Assembly: GCA_944325105.1 (NCBI GenBank)
Contig: CALUYW010000008.1
Location: forward strand, 1-64,000
Direction of reading: 5' to 3'
Length of the DNA: 64,000 nt
DNA from: Candidatus Gastranaerophilales bacterium
GTDB lineage: Bacteria; Cyanobacteriota; Vampirovibrionia; Gastranaerophilales; Gastranaerophilaceae
Within the stretch, counting starts at the first letter, position 1, and every line of letters starts with the position of its first letter. The notes below the pieces were generated by a model, which worked only from the letters and a program-made list of their open reading frames with translations, ran no database searches and was not told the origin of the DNA. The translations under genes were made by a program, and so were the position numbers. This document shows, one piece after another, positions 17,503-26,213 of the stretch.

Positions 17503-17904
17503 TTAATCTTCCTCCTTAAAGTCATTTCCCCAAAGACCGTGCAGGTTGCAGTTTTCAATAGCGCTAAACTTGTGTTCGCACTTGCATTTGAACTTCATTT
17601 CAGGTTCTTCTCCTGCTGATAGGTATTTTCTTTTAACCCATTTGTGGTCTTTAGAAATTACTTCAATAAATTGAATATGGTGCTCTTCTGTCATGGGGTG
17701 AGGCATTGAACCTACGCGAACAATTTTTTCTTCACCGTTTTGCTCAAGTACGGGGACATGTTTTTCTGCGGTTTCTTCGTGTTGTTTAGGTACTAAATGC
17801 TCCATTTTCTGTGAGCAGCAAACAAGTTCTCCGCCGCCTGAAATAACCACCTCTACTATGTTTCCGCATACATTGCACTTAAAAATATCAAGCTTATTTG
17901 TCAT
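17503..17904 (-). CDS. dfx: Desulfoferrodoxin (superoxide reductase)
   Basis: This 133-residue enzyme reduces superoxide to peroxide without making oxygen, typical of anaerobes. Both iron centres are visible. The desulforedoxin-like centre has Cys10, Cys13, Cys29 and Cys30. The active-site iron has His49, His69, His75, Cys119 and His122 (HPMTEEHH, ENCNLHG). ATG at 17904 (MTNKLDIFKC) is chosen over an upstream frame because AAAGGA precedes it. Ferritin follows immediately in the same operon. Confidence 0.96.
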   Translation of the reverse strand: MTNKLDIFKCNVCGNIVEVVISGGGELVCCSQKMEHLVPKQHEETAEKHVPVLEQNGEEKIVRVGSMPHPMTEEHHIQFIEVISKDHKWVKRKYLSAGEEPEMKFKCKCEHKFSAIENCNLHGLWGNDFKEED

Positions 17905-17973
17905 TTTATTTCCTTTCTTTAAATGAGAGGTTAAATAAAACAACAAAAATATTTATTCCCCAAAAGGAGAGTC

Positions 17974-19581
17974 TTATCGGTGTTTTTTAGGGGCGTTGGA
18001 TTTTAAAAGTTTTTTTGCATGCTCGATTGCTTCTTCTTCACTGTAGAAGATGTTATGCTCACCCAACTGCTCGGTGATTTTGAGTTTTTCAAGCTGGTCA
18101 AAAATTTCTTTATTTTTAATTACAAGCTGAGCTGAGATTTCTTGTGACTTGAGCCTTGTTATAATATCTTCAAGTGCAAAAATCGCGCTGATATCAAGGA
18201 TATTTTCCGATTCATAGCAGATAATTATATATTTTGTTCCCAAAACCTCTTCAAAATGCGAGATTATCTGGGTTGCGCTGCCAAAGAAAAATTCTCCGAA
18301 AATATGCACTACTCTTATCTTGTAGCCCATTTCATCTTTTAATTTTTTCTCAAGAAAAATAGCATGCTCATCTTCAATATCTCTTATTTTTACGTTTGCC
18401 TTATCAGCAATTTGTTTGGCAAAAATTAAAGCTGATAGTACAATTCCCGTGCTTACGCCAAGTATTATATCGTAGAATATAGTAAGTACAAAAACGCTAA
18501 ACATTACAAAAAGGTCTTGTTTTGGCGCATATTTTATAACCTTTAAAAGTTTTGTATCAATTATGTCCCATCCTACTTTAAAAAGTACTGCAGCAAGCGC
18601 GCTCAAGGGGATTTTATTTGCAAAATCGCACCCGAAAAGAATTATTAAAAGCAAAATAACAGAGCATATAATCGCACAAAATCTGCTTGTTCCGCCTGCT
18701 TTAATTGCTGCAGCCGAGCGCATGGTGGCTCCCGAGCCTACTATTGCTCCAAAAAGCGAGCAGACAATGTTTCCAATACCTTGAGCCAGTACCATTTTGT
18801 TACCGTTGCATTTGGTTTTTGTCAGGGAGTCCACTACAAGATTGGTTAAAAGGCTCTCAGACGAGCACACAACGGCAATAATCAAGGCAGGTATTATAAG
18901 AGTTTTTATGTTGGAAAAATCTGCCTGAACAATCTGCGGAAGGTGTGAATTTACGCCCTGAACCGTTGGCAAATCAAGTCCGTAGGCTATTGTAATTATG
19001 GTAGTTACAACAAGAGCAAAAATTTGTGCGGGGATGATTTTTGTTATTGCTCTTGGTGTCCAAAAAATTAATGCCAAGGTTAAAATACCTGCAACAAGAG
19101 CATTTTCATTTATATTTAATAGTGCCTTTGGCGCACTCTCAAGGGCAAGAGCGGGCGTTGCAAGTGTTTTTGCGCCTATAAAGGGATTGATTTGCAAGAT
19201 TATAAGTATCATCCCGACTGCGTTCATAAACCCTGAAATTACAGGATATGGGATGTATTTAACTATATCGATTAATTTTGTGCGAGAGATAATTATCTGA
19301 AAAATGCCTGATAAAAATATGATTGCAAAAAGTGCCTCAATATTTCCGTTTACAATAGCTAAAGCTGATGCGGTGACAATGGCCGCAGGGCCCGTGGGGC
19401 CTGATAAAAGCGGCTGGTTGCAACCAAACACTCCAACTAAAAAGCATAAAATAACAGCGCCCCATAATCCGCTTGCAGCGCCTACTCCGATTGCTACACC
19501 AAAAGCTAAGGCCTGAGGCAGCGCTATTACCGCCCCTAAAAATCCTCCGGTTAAATCTCCTGACACTTTTAATTTTTTCAT
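17974..19581 (-). CDS. SulP-family anion transporter with STAS domain
   Basis: This protein of about 535 residues is a SulP/SLC26 transporter of sulfate, bicarbonate or another anion. The N-terminal membrane domain (about 10-395) has LPQALAFGVAIGVGA and the family motif GPTGPAAIVTASAL. A STAS domain fills the C-terminus (about 425-520). Cyanobacterial relatives include bicarbonate (BicA) and sulfate carriers; the substrate is not fixed by sequence. An in-frame ATG four codons upstream (19593) overlaps the -10, so ATG at 19581 is preferred; it has no Shine-Dalgarno sequence and probably little or no leader. Confidence 0.9.
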   Translation of the reverse strand: MKKLKVSGDLTGGFLGAVIALPQALAFGVAIGVGAASGLWGAVILCFLVGVFGCNQPLLSGPTGPAAIVTASALAIVNGNIEALFAIIFLSGIFQIIISRTKLIDIVKYIPYPVISGFMNAVGMILIILQINPFIGAKTLATPALALESAPKALLNINENALVAGILTLALIFWTPRAITKIIPAQIFALVVTTIITIAYGLDLPTVQGVNSHLPQIVQADFSNIKTLIIPALIIAVVCSSESLLTNLVVDSLTKTKCNGNKMVLAQGIGNIVCSLFGAIVGSGATMRSAAAIKAGGTSRFCAIICSVILLLIILFGCDFANKIPLSALAAVLFKVGWDIIDTKLLKVIKYAPKQDLFVMFSVFVLTIFYDIILGVSTGIVLSALIFAKQIADKANVKIRDIEDEHAIFLEKKLKDEMGYKIRVVHIFGEFFFGSATQIISHFEEVLGTKYIIICYESENILDISAIFALEDIITRLKSQEISAQLVIKNKEIFDQLEKLKITEQLGEHNIFYSEEEAIEHAKKLLKSNAPKKHR

Positions 19582-19598
19582 AGTATAATGCAATTATA
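19560..19598. promoter_or_regulatory. Overlapping divergent promoters of the SulP gene and ilvB
   Basis: Rightward: CTGACA (19560-19565), 18-base spacer, TATAAT (19584-19589), followed by the ilvB Shine-Dalgarno GGAGA. Leftward: TATAAT read on the minus strand at 19593-19598. The two -10 boxes are three bases apart, so the polymerases should compete. Confidence 0.6.
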
Positions 19599-19621
19599 CC
19601 AAAAACTAACGGAGAGAAAAC

Positions 19622-21337
19622 ATGGCTAAAGAAATGTTCACAGGCGCACAAATATTCCTTAAATCACTTGAAGCAGAGGGGGTTGATGAGATTTTCGGCT
19701 ACCCTGGCGGCGTCATTTTGAATATTTATGAGGCATTATATAACCAAGATAAAATTAAACACTACTTGGTGCGCCACGAGCAAGCTGCAATTCACGCGGC
19801 AGAAGGTTATGCAAGAGTTTCGGGTCGTCCGGGCGTTGCACTTGTTACGTCAGGGCCTGGGGCATGTAACACTATAACAGGTATAGCGAACGCTTATTAT
19901 GATGGCTATCCGCTTGTTGTATTTACTGGTCAGGTGTCAACCGAGCAGATAGGTAATGACGCTTTTCAAGAGGCTGATATAGTTGGCATTACGCGCTCTT
20001 GCTGCAAGCATAATTACCTTGTAAAAGATGTAAAAGATTTGGCAAGAATTATAAAAGAGGCATTTTACATTGCAACAACAGGCAAACCGGGCCCTGTTGT
20101 AATTGACATGCCAAAAGATATTTTAACTGCTAAAGCTGCTTTTGAATACCCGAAAGAAGTTAAGCTTGTCGGCTATAACCCAACGTACAAAGGCCACCCG
20201 CTGCAGATATCGAAGGCCCTTAAGCTTTTAAGAGAAGCTCAAAGACCTGTTATAATCTCAGGAGGCGGCGTGTTACAGGCAGGTGCTCATCATGAATTGA
20301 CCAAGCTTGCACAGTTGCTTGAAATGCCAGTGACGCACACTTTAATGGGTAAAGGAACATATCCTGAAAGTTCTCCCCAAAGTCTTGGTATGCTTGGTAT
20401 GCACGGTAATTACTGGGCAAACTATGCAGTAGTCCATGCCGATGTTATTTTTGCAGTAGGTACAAGATTTAATGATAGGATTACCGGCTGCCTTAAACGC
20501 TTTGCAAGAGATTCTCAGGTAATCCACGTTGATATTGACCCTTGTTCAATTTCAAAAAATGTTAAGGTAGATATTCCAATCGTTGGTGATGCTAAAAATG
20601 TTCTTAGTACAATGATAAAAGAGCTTTCATCAAAACCCTTTACCATCGACCATGAAGCTAAAGAAAAGTGGCTCAAGCAAATCGACGAATGGAAGCAAAA
20701 AAGAGCAATTCCCGAGTGCCCGTCAGATAAGCTCAGTGCAGTTAAGGTTATTGAGACAATTTATGAATACACAAAAGCCTTTAAACCTATTGTTTGCACG
20801 GAAGTCGGGCAACACCAAATGTGGTGCGCTCAGATGTTTAAGTTTGATGAGCCAAGACACTTTATTACATCGGGTGGTTTAGGCACTATGGGTTTTGGCT
20901 TCCCTGCTGCAATGGGTGCTGCCGTTGCGGATAAAAACGCACTTGTTCTAAATATCGCAGGCGACGGCTCAATTCAGATGAATATTCAAGAGCTTGCAAC
21001 CTGCATGGACTACGGCTTAAAGGTAATTAACTGCGTTATAAATAACGGCTATCTCGGTATGGTTCGTCAGTGGCAGGAAAAACTCTTTAATAAACACTAC
21101 AGTGAGACAAAAATCTCTGCTCCGGATTTTGTAAAATTAGCGCAAGCGTATGGCGCAAAGGGTATAAGGGTAGAAAAAGAAGAAGATATTATACCTGCAC
21201 TAAAAGAGGCCATGGAGTCAAATTGCTCCGTGTTTATTGATTTTGTCGTAGAAAATTTTGAGATGGTTTATCCTTGGGTGCTTGCAGGGCAGCCATTGAA
21301 CAAGGTTTTACTGTCAAATGACCAGAAAGTTTGCTAG
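19622..21337 (+). CDS. ilvB: Acetolactate synthase, large (catalytic) subunit
   Basis: This 571-residue thiamine-diphosphate enzyme makes acetolactate or acetohydroxybutyrate, the first common step of valine, leucine and isoleucine synthesis. The N-terminal GYPGG and catalytic Glu53 (RHEQAAIHAAEGYAR), the FAD-site region, and the C-terminal thiamine/metal motif starting GDGSIQMN (about 447) with NNGYLGMVRQWQ are present. Glu53 and the Q-W-Q segment indicate a true anabolic synthase. GGAGA precedes the ATG, and ilvN follows after eight bases. Confidence 0.96.
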   Translation: MAKEMFTGAQIFLKSLEAEGVDEIFGYPGGVILNIYEALYNQDKIKHYLVRHEQAAIHAAEGYARVSGRPGVALVTSGPGACNTITGIANAYYDGYPLVVFTGQVSTEQIGNDAFQEADIVGITRSCCKHNYLVKDVKDLARIIKEAFYIATTGKPGPVVIDMPKDILTAKAAFEYPKEVKLVGYNPTYKGHPLQISKALKLLREAQRPVIISGGGVLQAGAHHELTKLAQLLEMPVTHTLMGKGTYPESSPQSLGMLGMHGNYWANYAVVHADVIFAVGTRFNDRITGCLKRFARDSQVIHVDIDPCSISKNVKVDIPIVGDAKNVLSTMIKELSSKPFTIDHEAKEKWLKQIDEWKQKRAIPECPSDKLSAVKVIETIYEYTKAFKPIVCTEVGQHQMWCAQMFKFDEPRHFITSGGLGTMGFGFPAAMGAAVADKNALVLNIAGDGSIQMNIQELATCMDYGLKVINCVINNGYLGMVRQWQEKLFNKHYSETKISAPDFVKLAQAYGAKGIRVEKEEDIIPALKEAMESNCSVFIDFVVENFEMVYPWVLAGQPLNKVLLSNDQKVC

Positions 21338-21345
21338 GAGAGATT

Positions 21346-21825
21346 ATGAGTACATTACATACAATATCTATTTTGGTTACAAATGAAGCAGGCGTATTGT
21401 CGCGCGTTGTAGACTTGTTTTCAGGTCGCGGATATAACATTGAAAGCCTTACCGTTGCTCCTACAATTGACAGAAACTACTCAAAAATAACAATTACTAC
21501 GGTTGCAACTCAAGAGGCAATTGAGCAAATCTGCAAACAACTCCACAGGCTGATTCCCGTTCTTAAAGTGTCTGATTTATCTGTAAATGAGGCAATAGAG
21601 CGTGAGATTGTTATGATTAAAATTCAGCCTAAAGATGAAGATGCGGATAAAATCTTAAGAATAGCTGAAGTTACGGGCGCTAAAGTTATCGATATTACCG
21701 ATAAAACCTATACGCTTCAGATAGTTGATGATGAAAAACAAATACAGGCTTTAATTGAGCTGATTAAACCATACGGTTACAAAGATTTTGTAAGAAGCGG
21801 TAAAGTCGCTCTGTCAAGAAGTTAG
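21346..21825 (+). CDS. ilvN: Acetolactate synthase, small (regulatory) subunit
   Basis: This 159-residue partner carries an N-terminal ACT domain (about 4-75: [23 protein letters not shown]) and the standard C-terminal half. It confers feedback control by branched-chain amino acids. ATG at 21346 is chosen because AGGAGA lies five bases upstream; an upstream ATG in the same frame is less likely. Its stop TAG shares four bases with the convergent panD stop. No leader-peptide attenuator is seen before ilvB. Confidence 0.95.
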   Translation: MSTLHTISILVTNEAGVLSRVVDLFSGRGYNIESLTVAPTIDRNYSKITITTVATQEAIEQICKQLHRLIPVLKVSDLSVNEAIEREIVMIKIQPKDEDADKILRIAEVTGAKVIDITDKTYTLQIVDDEKQIQALIELIKPYGYKDFVRSGKVALSRS

Positions 21826-22169
21826 ATGATTTTATTATTCTCATCGACATGAACAATGCTGGGGCTGAATGTTTCAGATTCTTGTTCGTTTAATATTGCA
21901 TAGGCGACGATTATTACTTTGTCGCCTTTTTGAACTTTTCTTGCAGCAGCGCCGTTTAGGCAAACTACTCCTGAGTTTTCTTCACCCTCGATTACATATG
22001 TTGAAAATCTCTCACCGTTGTTTATATCGAGAATTTCTACTTTTTGACCGACTTTAATTTTTGAAGCCTTAAGGAGGGCTTTATCTATTGTTATTGAGCC
22101 TACATAGTTGAGATTAGCATCGGTTACTGTAGCTCTGTGTATTTTTGCGTATAAAAATTCCATTAACAT
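21822..22169 (-). CDS. panD: Aspartate 1-decarboxylase proenzyme
   Basis: PanD makes beta-alanine for pantothenate and coenzyme A. The self-cleavage site Gly24-Ser25 (YVGSITID) generates the pyruvoyl cofactor. [14 protein letters not shown] and [19 protein letters not shown] match the family. The 115-residue length is normal. It has its own promoter-like TACAAT nine bases before the ATG and no Shine-Dalgarno sequence, so a leaderless mRNA is likely. A second ATG lies two codons downstream. Confidence 0.95.
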   Translation of the reverse strand: MLMEFLYAKIHRATVTDANLNYVGSITIDKALLKASKIKVGQKVEILDINNGERFSTYVIEGEENSGVVCLNGAAARKVQKGDKVIIVAYAILNEQESETFSPSIVHVDENNKII

Positions 22170-22178
22170 AGCTCAACT

Positions 22179-22184
22179 ATTGTA
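22179..22184 (-). promoter_or_regulatory. -10 element of panD (leaderless start)
   Basis: TACAAT on the minus strand ends nine bases before the panD ATG. Confidence 0.5.
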
Positions 22185-22207
22185 GCAGAAAAATAAAAAT
22201 CAAACAT

Positions 22208-22233
22208 AAAAAAAACTGACCCAAAGAGCCAGT
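22208..22233 (-). terminator. Rho-independent terminator, leftward
   Basis: On the minus strand ACTGGCT and GGGTCAGT form a seven-pair stem (two wobble pairs) followed by eight T. It would end the mnmE transcript or the short reading frame just before it. Confidence 0.65.
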
Positions 22234-22237
22234 AAAT

Positions 22238-22294
22238 TTACCACATATTAGAGAGAGGAATTAGAGAGAAAACTTTATGAAACTTATTTTTCAT
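22238..22294 (-). other. 18-codon reading frame directly before a terminator
   Basis: MKNKFHKVFSLIPLSNMW then TAA, ending five bases before the terminator stem. There is no strong Shine-Dalgarno sequence. It could be a micropeptide in the mnmE trailer or chance; panD has its own promoter beyond the terminator, which argues against a classic attenuator. Confidence 0.2.
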
Positions 22295-22376
22295 ATTATC
22301 TTTACACCCTTACTATTCCCTCAACAATTTTTTTTATAACAATTCGAGTGATTTTATTTACATTTCTTTACAAAAG

Positions 22377-23705
22377 TTATTTGCCTATGCAGAAATTCTC
22401 GAAAATATTATTTAAAATATTGTCTGTAATAACCTCTCCGCTGATTTCTCCAAGGTTTGTAACTGCAGCTTTAAGGTCAATGCTTATAAGGTCTTGCAGC
22501 TCTTGAGCCTTAGCGCCGATAAGAGCATTGTTAAGCGCTTCAAGGGAGAGTCTGAGGCAGTGCTGGTGTCTTTGATTTGTCAAAAACTCGCTCTCTGCAG
22601 GGTTTAGCCCTATAATTTCTTTATAAATTCTTTTTTTCAATTCCTCAATGCCGTCGCCCGTTAGCGAGCTTATTGATATTTCATTGTCAGCTTTTTTGTT
22701 GTCACTAATGTCACTTTTTGTTTTTATGATTATATGTTTTTTGTCTTTTGCAAGGGCAAAAATTTCTTTGTCTTCTTTTTTGATGCCTTCTGTGCCGTCA
22801 TAAAGACAAAGAACAATGTCTGAGTCGTCAATTGCTGATTTTGACTGCTCTATGCCTATTTTTTCCACTTTGTCGGTGTTATTTTCTCTAATACCGGCGG
22901 TATCAATAAGAGTAGCTGAAATGCCCTCTATTTCAAGAGTTTCTGTGATTGTATCTCTGGTTGTGCCTTCAATTTCAGTAACAATTGCCCTGTCGATATT
23001 TAAAAGTTTATTAAAAAGCGAGGACTTGCCCGCGTTTGGTCTGCCTGCGATGGCTATTTTTATACCTTGTCTTAAAATATTGTGCATGCGGGCGTTTTTT
23101 AAAATATCATTAATTTCGTCAATCGCACTTTGGGTTTTTTCAATAATTTCTTCATATTCAACTTCTGCAACATCTTCAGGAAAATCAAGAGAGGCAATGA
23201 TTTTACCTAAAATTGATGAAATTTCATCTTTTATTTTTTCAATTTTTACCTTAAGTGCACCTGATAGGTTGTTTGCCGCCCCCTGAGCTGATTTTTGAGT
23301 TTTTGCGTTAATTAAATCAAGCACGGCCTCAGCTTGAGATAGGTCAATTTTGTGATTTAGAAATGCTCTTTTTGTAAATTCGCCCCTCTGGGCCAGCCTT
23401 GCACCGTTTTCAAGAACTATGTTTAAAATTTCATTTATTATAACAGGCGAGCCGTGGGTTTGAATTTCTGCTACATTTTCTCCTGTGTAGCTTTTAGGTG
23501 CTACAAAGGGCAGGACAATTACCTCATCGATTTTTTTGCCGTCTTTTACTATCCAGCCGTGGTTAATCACCTCGGGGATAATTTTTTTGCTGAAAATTTT
23601 TTGTACAATTTCTATGGAGTTATCTCCGCTAATTCTGATAACACCTATCCCTCCTGTGCTTATGGGGGTAGCTATAGCGCATATTGTATCAAATGAGTAA
23701 TTCAT
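22377..23705 (-). CDS. mnmE: tRNA modification GTPase MnmE
   Basis: MnmE, with MnmG, installs the aminomethyl-type group on wobble uridine 34. The N-terminal folate-binding domain (about 1-115) has STGGIGVIRISG. The GTPase domain is embedded in the helical domain, with P-loop GRPNAGKSSLF (about 215-225), TTRDT and DTAGI. The C-terminus is the catalytic CIGK, the family's CxGK signature. Length 442 is typical. The -10-like TATTAT ends six bases before the ATG, with no Shine-Dalgarno sequence. It is divergent from yidC. Confidence 0.97.
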   Translation of the reverse strand: MNYSFDTICAIATPISTGGIGVIRISGDNSIEIVQKIFSKKIIPEVINHGWIVKDGKKIDEVIVLPFVAPKSYTGENVAEIQTHGSPVIINEILNIVLENGARLAQRGEFTKRAFLNHKIDLSQAEAVLDLINAKTQKSAQGAANNLSGALKVKIEKIKDEISSILGKIIASLDFPEDVAEVEYEEIIEKTQSAIDEINDILKNARMHNILRQGIKIAIAGRPNAGKSSLFNKLLNIDRAIVTEIEGTTRDTITETLEIEGISATLIDTAGIRENNTDKVEKIGIEQSKSAIDDSDIVLCLYDGTEGIKKEDKEIFALAKDKKHIIIKTKSDISDNKKADNEISISSLTGDGIEELKKRIYKEIIGLNPAESEFLTNQRHQHCLRLSLEALNNALIGAKAQELQDLISIDLKAAVTNLGEISGEVITDNILNNIFENFCIGK

Positions 23706-23711
23706 ATATGA

Positions 23712-23717
23712 ATAATA
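23712..23717 (-). promoter_or_regulatory. -10 element of mnmE (leaderless start)
   Basis: TATTAT on the minus strand ends six bases before the mnmE ATG. Confidence 0.5.
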
Positions 23718-23780
23718 TCATGTTTAATGTAAAATTAAAATTATAAGCGCCCGATTGGGCATGACAATATAGGAGAGAAT

Positions 23781-24866
23781 ATGGATTTTGTAGGATTTAC
23801 CCTTTCAATATTGCAAGCGCTGGCTAAAATTGCCGGTAACTGGGGTCTTGCGATTATACTTTTGACAATAATAGTAAGAGCGTGCATGTGGCCATCAAGC
23901 ATATCTCAGCAACGCTCTATGCGCTCTATGCAGCTTTTGCAGCCTAAAATGAAAGCTATTCAGGACAGATACAAAAGTAATCCTGAGATGATGCAGCAAA
24001 AGATGATGGAGTTTTATAAAGAGCACAAATTTAACCCGATGGCAGGTTGCTTACCGCTGTTATTGCAGTTGCCGATATTTATTCTTTTATACACCGCGCT
24101 TATGAGCCCTCAGTTTATACAACAGGCGGGAGATGCGAGCTTTTTATTTATAAAAAGACTTGATGCAACTATTAAAAGTACCGCCGGCAGGTCTTTTGAC
24201 GGCAAGTTTGTTGCAGGGCCTTACGATACATTTACTGCGGGTAAAACTGCTACAGTATACATTGGTGACAAGGTTATAAATGATGTTAAAATCAGCCGTC
24301 CGACAAAAGCTATAACTGTTCAGGGCGATATTAAACCTAATCAAAACTTTGACCTTAAAATGTACCCTGATAGCCTAAACCTAAGCTTTGCCGAGCTTAA
24401 AGAAATTACAAAAGCTGAAGTTAATGTAATAGATAATCAAACAAAAGAAACGGAAAAAGTAACATTTACGCCTATGGATAATATTCTTGTCGCAAATGTT
24501 CAAACGGCGCAAGTCCAAAGTTCCGTGCATTATGATGTTATAGTTCTTGTGCTGCTTTTTGCACTTACTATGTGGGTTTCTCAAAAAGTAATGATGCAAA
24601 CGCAAAAAGGTGCTCAACAAGACCCGACACAGCAGGCGATACAAAAGTCTATGGGCACTGTAATGCCTCTTATGATAGGTTTAACTTTTGTGTTTATTCC
24701 AATTCCTGCAGGCGTTCTTTTGTACCTTGTAACAAGTAATGTTTTCCAAATTGTTCAAACTGTTATTATTAACAAGCAGCTTGATAAAGAAGATGAAAAG
24801 AAAAAGACTTCTGCTTCAGGTGACATAGATGGCGCCAAAAAAATAGAGGCTAAAGAAGTTAAATAG
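23781..24866 (+). CDS. yidC: YidC membrane-protein insertase, cyanobacterial-type architecture
   Basis: YidC inserts and folds inner-membrane proteins. Core segments are visible at about 8-32, 85-108, 255-275 and 292-330, with the conserved Arg in the first (IIVRACMWP) and AGCLPLLLQLPIF in the second. It lacks the large N-terminal periplasmic domain of proteobacterial YidC. Instead a beta-rich insert of about 130 residues sits between the second and third visible segments, the layout I know from cyanobacterial YidC. The Lys/Glu-rich tail is cytoplasmic. The leader has a small hairpin (23749-23760) and AGGAGA before the ATG. Confidence 0.95.
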   Translation: MDFVGFTLSILQALAKIAGNWGLAIILLTIIVRACMWPSSISQQRSMRSMQLLQPKMKAIQDRYKSNPEMMQQKMMEFYKEHKFNPMAGCLPLLLQLPIFILLYTALMSPQFIQQAGDASFLFIKRLDATIKSTAGRSFDGKFVAGPYDTFTAGKTATVYIGDKVINDVKISRPTKAITVQGDIKPNQNFDLKMYPDSLNLSFAELKEITKAEVNVIDNQTKETEKVTFTPMDNILVANVQTAQVQSSVHYDVIVLVLLFALTMWVSQKVMMQTQKGAQQDPTQQAIQKSMGTVMPLMIGLTFVFIPIPAGVLLYLVTSNVFQIVQTVIINKQLDKEDEKKKTSASGDIDGAKKIEAKEVK

Positions 24867-24883
24867 AATATGAATAATATTTT

Positions 24884-24913
24884 AAAACCGACCTTTTTAG
24901 GGTCGGTTTTTTG
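24884..24913 (+). terminator. Rho-independent terminator of yidC
   Basis: AAACCGACC pairs with GGTCGGTTT, followed by T-rich sequence, starting 18 bases after the yidC stop. Confidence 0.9.
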
Positions 24914-25092
24914 TCGCTTAAAATTTCTTAATAATTTTATTGTGTAAGGCAATTTTAAAATAGAAAAAAACTTTATTAAAGAGTAAGGGAATTCAAATTA
25001 AAAGGAAGAACAAAATAAGATATACTGCAAATTTTTGCAGAAATCTTGAATAAAAAAGAACTATTTACTCTCTCTTAATATCCTCGTGTTTT

Positions 25093-25122
25093 AAATGTTT
25101 GTCTATGACAAACATTTTTTTT
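25093..25122 (+). terminator. Second rightward terminator-like hairpin next to the tandem repeat
   Basis: AAATGTTTGTC (25093-25103) pairs perfectly with GACAAACATTT (25107-25117), followed by T. Between the yidC terminator and this hairpin (24914-25092) I see no gene, only a small CTGCAAA/TTTGCAG hairpin at 25025-25040. A short untranslated RNA ending here is possible. Confidence 0.6.
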
Positions 25123-25123
25123 A

Positions 25124-25377
25124 TGAGCGAAGCTTGAATGTCAGCGCGACTGCGCGACATGAAAGCGAGCGAATCTAAAGGATGTGAGCAAGTGTACAGC
25201 GCCGATGAGGCGGTGGATACTTGCGACACTGGACTAAGCGAAGCTTGAATGTCAGCGCGACTGCGCGACATGAAAGCGAGCGAATCTAAAGGATGTGAGC
25301 AAGTGTACAGCGCCGATGAGGCGGTGGATACTTGCGACACTGGACTAAGCGAAGCTTGAATGTCAGCGCGACTGCGC
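25124..25377. repeat. GC-rich tandem repeat: 2.3 copies of a 111-bp unit
   Basis: Two complete and one partial copy with period exactly 111 bases and no differences noticed. Each unit carries two imperfect hairpins: 25132-25166 (inner GCGC/GCGC, ATGTC/GACAT) and 25189-25223 (outer CAAGT/ACTTG, inner CGCC/GGCG with symmetric mismatches). The unit is far richer in G+C than its surroundings. On the plus strand each unit is a 36-codon frame (MSARLRDMKASESK...) ending TGA immediately followed by the next ATG (25138, 25249, 25360). No Shine-Dalgarno sequence is present, so translation is doubtful. It lies in the 519-base gene-free gap between yidC and the sigma factor. Confidence 0.85.
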
Positions 25378-25385
25378 AAATAACG

Positions 25386-26213
25386 CTAAATAATCGACTT
25401 ATTCATTCTCTCTGAGCGCTTAGCGCTTAGAATGTTTCTTAATTTCATGATAGCTTGCGCATGCAATTGGCAAACGCGAGATTCTGAAACATTTATAGCT
25501 TCACCTATTTCTTTTAGGGTCATGTTTTCATGATAATAGAACACAAGCAGCATTCTCTCGCGCTCAGGGAGTTTTTTAAGCGCTGCCTCAAGCTCTCTTT
25601 TAGCGTCTTTTTTTTCAACTTCTTCTTCGGGTCGGGCAGAGTTTTTATCCTCAATTGTGTCAATGATTTCAACACTGTCTTCGCCCGTGCCTTTTTTGTC
25701 ATAGATTGAATCTACTGATGTATCTGAAGCCAGAATTTCTTCAACTTTTTCTTTTTCTAAGCCCATGACATCTGCTATTTCTTTTGTTGTTGCAGCTCTG
25801 CCAAGCTCTTGTTTAAGTCTTTCTGCAGTCAGTTTTACGTCTTTAATTTTCTTTCTTATTGTACGCGGTAGCCAGTCTGATGAGCGGATTCTGTCTATTA
25901 TAGAACCTCTTATTCTCATAAGGGCGTATGTTTCAAACTTTGCTCCTTTGTTTGGAGAAAATTTTTCAATAGCGTCTATAAGGCCTTCAACACCATAGCT
26001 TGCAATATCTTCGTAAGAAAAACTCGGGGGTAAATTTACCTTAACACGCCCTATTACATAGCGAGTAAGGTAAATATACTGTACAATTAACTTGTCGCGC
26101 ACGACTTTGTTCGTACGGTCAACATAATATTCTTCCCAAAGCGCTTTAAGCTCTTGGTCGGATAATCTGACTATTTTTTTGTATGAATCGACCTCAATGT
26201 TTTCCTGAGTCAT
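25386..26213 (-). CDS. fliA: FliA/WhiG-family RNA polymerase sigma factor (sigma-28 type)
   Basis: This 275-residue group 3 sigma factor directs polymerase to TAAA/GCCGATA-type promoters. Region 2 is at about 40-118 (YEDIASYGVEGLIDAIEKF, ALMRIRGSIIDRIRSSDWLPR), region 3 at about 120-165 and region 4 at about 215-262 (LPERERMLLVFYYHENMTLKEIGEAINVSESRV). An acidic linker (about 170-205) joins them. Relatives control late flagellar genes or, as WhiG, sporulation. No flagellar gene is seen here, but promoters matching its consensus lie at 49.3 and 51.3 kb. No anti-sigma FlgM is seen. Confidence 0.93.
   Translation of the reverse strand: MTQENIEVDSYKKIVRLSDQELKALWEEYYVDRTNKVVRDKLIVQYIYLTRYVIGRVKVNLPPSFSYEDIASYGVEGLIDAIEKFSPNKGAKFETYALMRIRGSIIDRIRSSDWLPRTIRKKIKDVKLTAERLKQELGRAATTKEIADVMGLEKEKVEEILASDTSVDSIYDKKGTGEDSVEIIDTIEDKNSARPEEEVEKKDAKRELEAALKKLPERERMLLVFYYHENMTLKEIGEAINVSESRVCQLHAQAIMKLRNILSAKRSERMNKSII

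Noticed and set aside
25166-25208. TAAA ... GCCGATGA inside the repeat unit as a sigma-28 promoter
   Set aside because: The spacing is 21 bases, too long for this class.
25065-25379. A 104-codon minus-strand frame across the tandem repeat
   Set aside because: It is a translation of the 111-bp repeat with no ribosome binding site, and it runs through the terminator hairpin.
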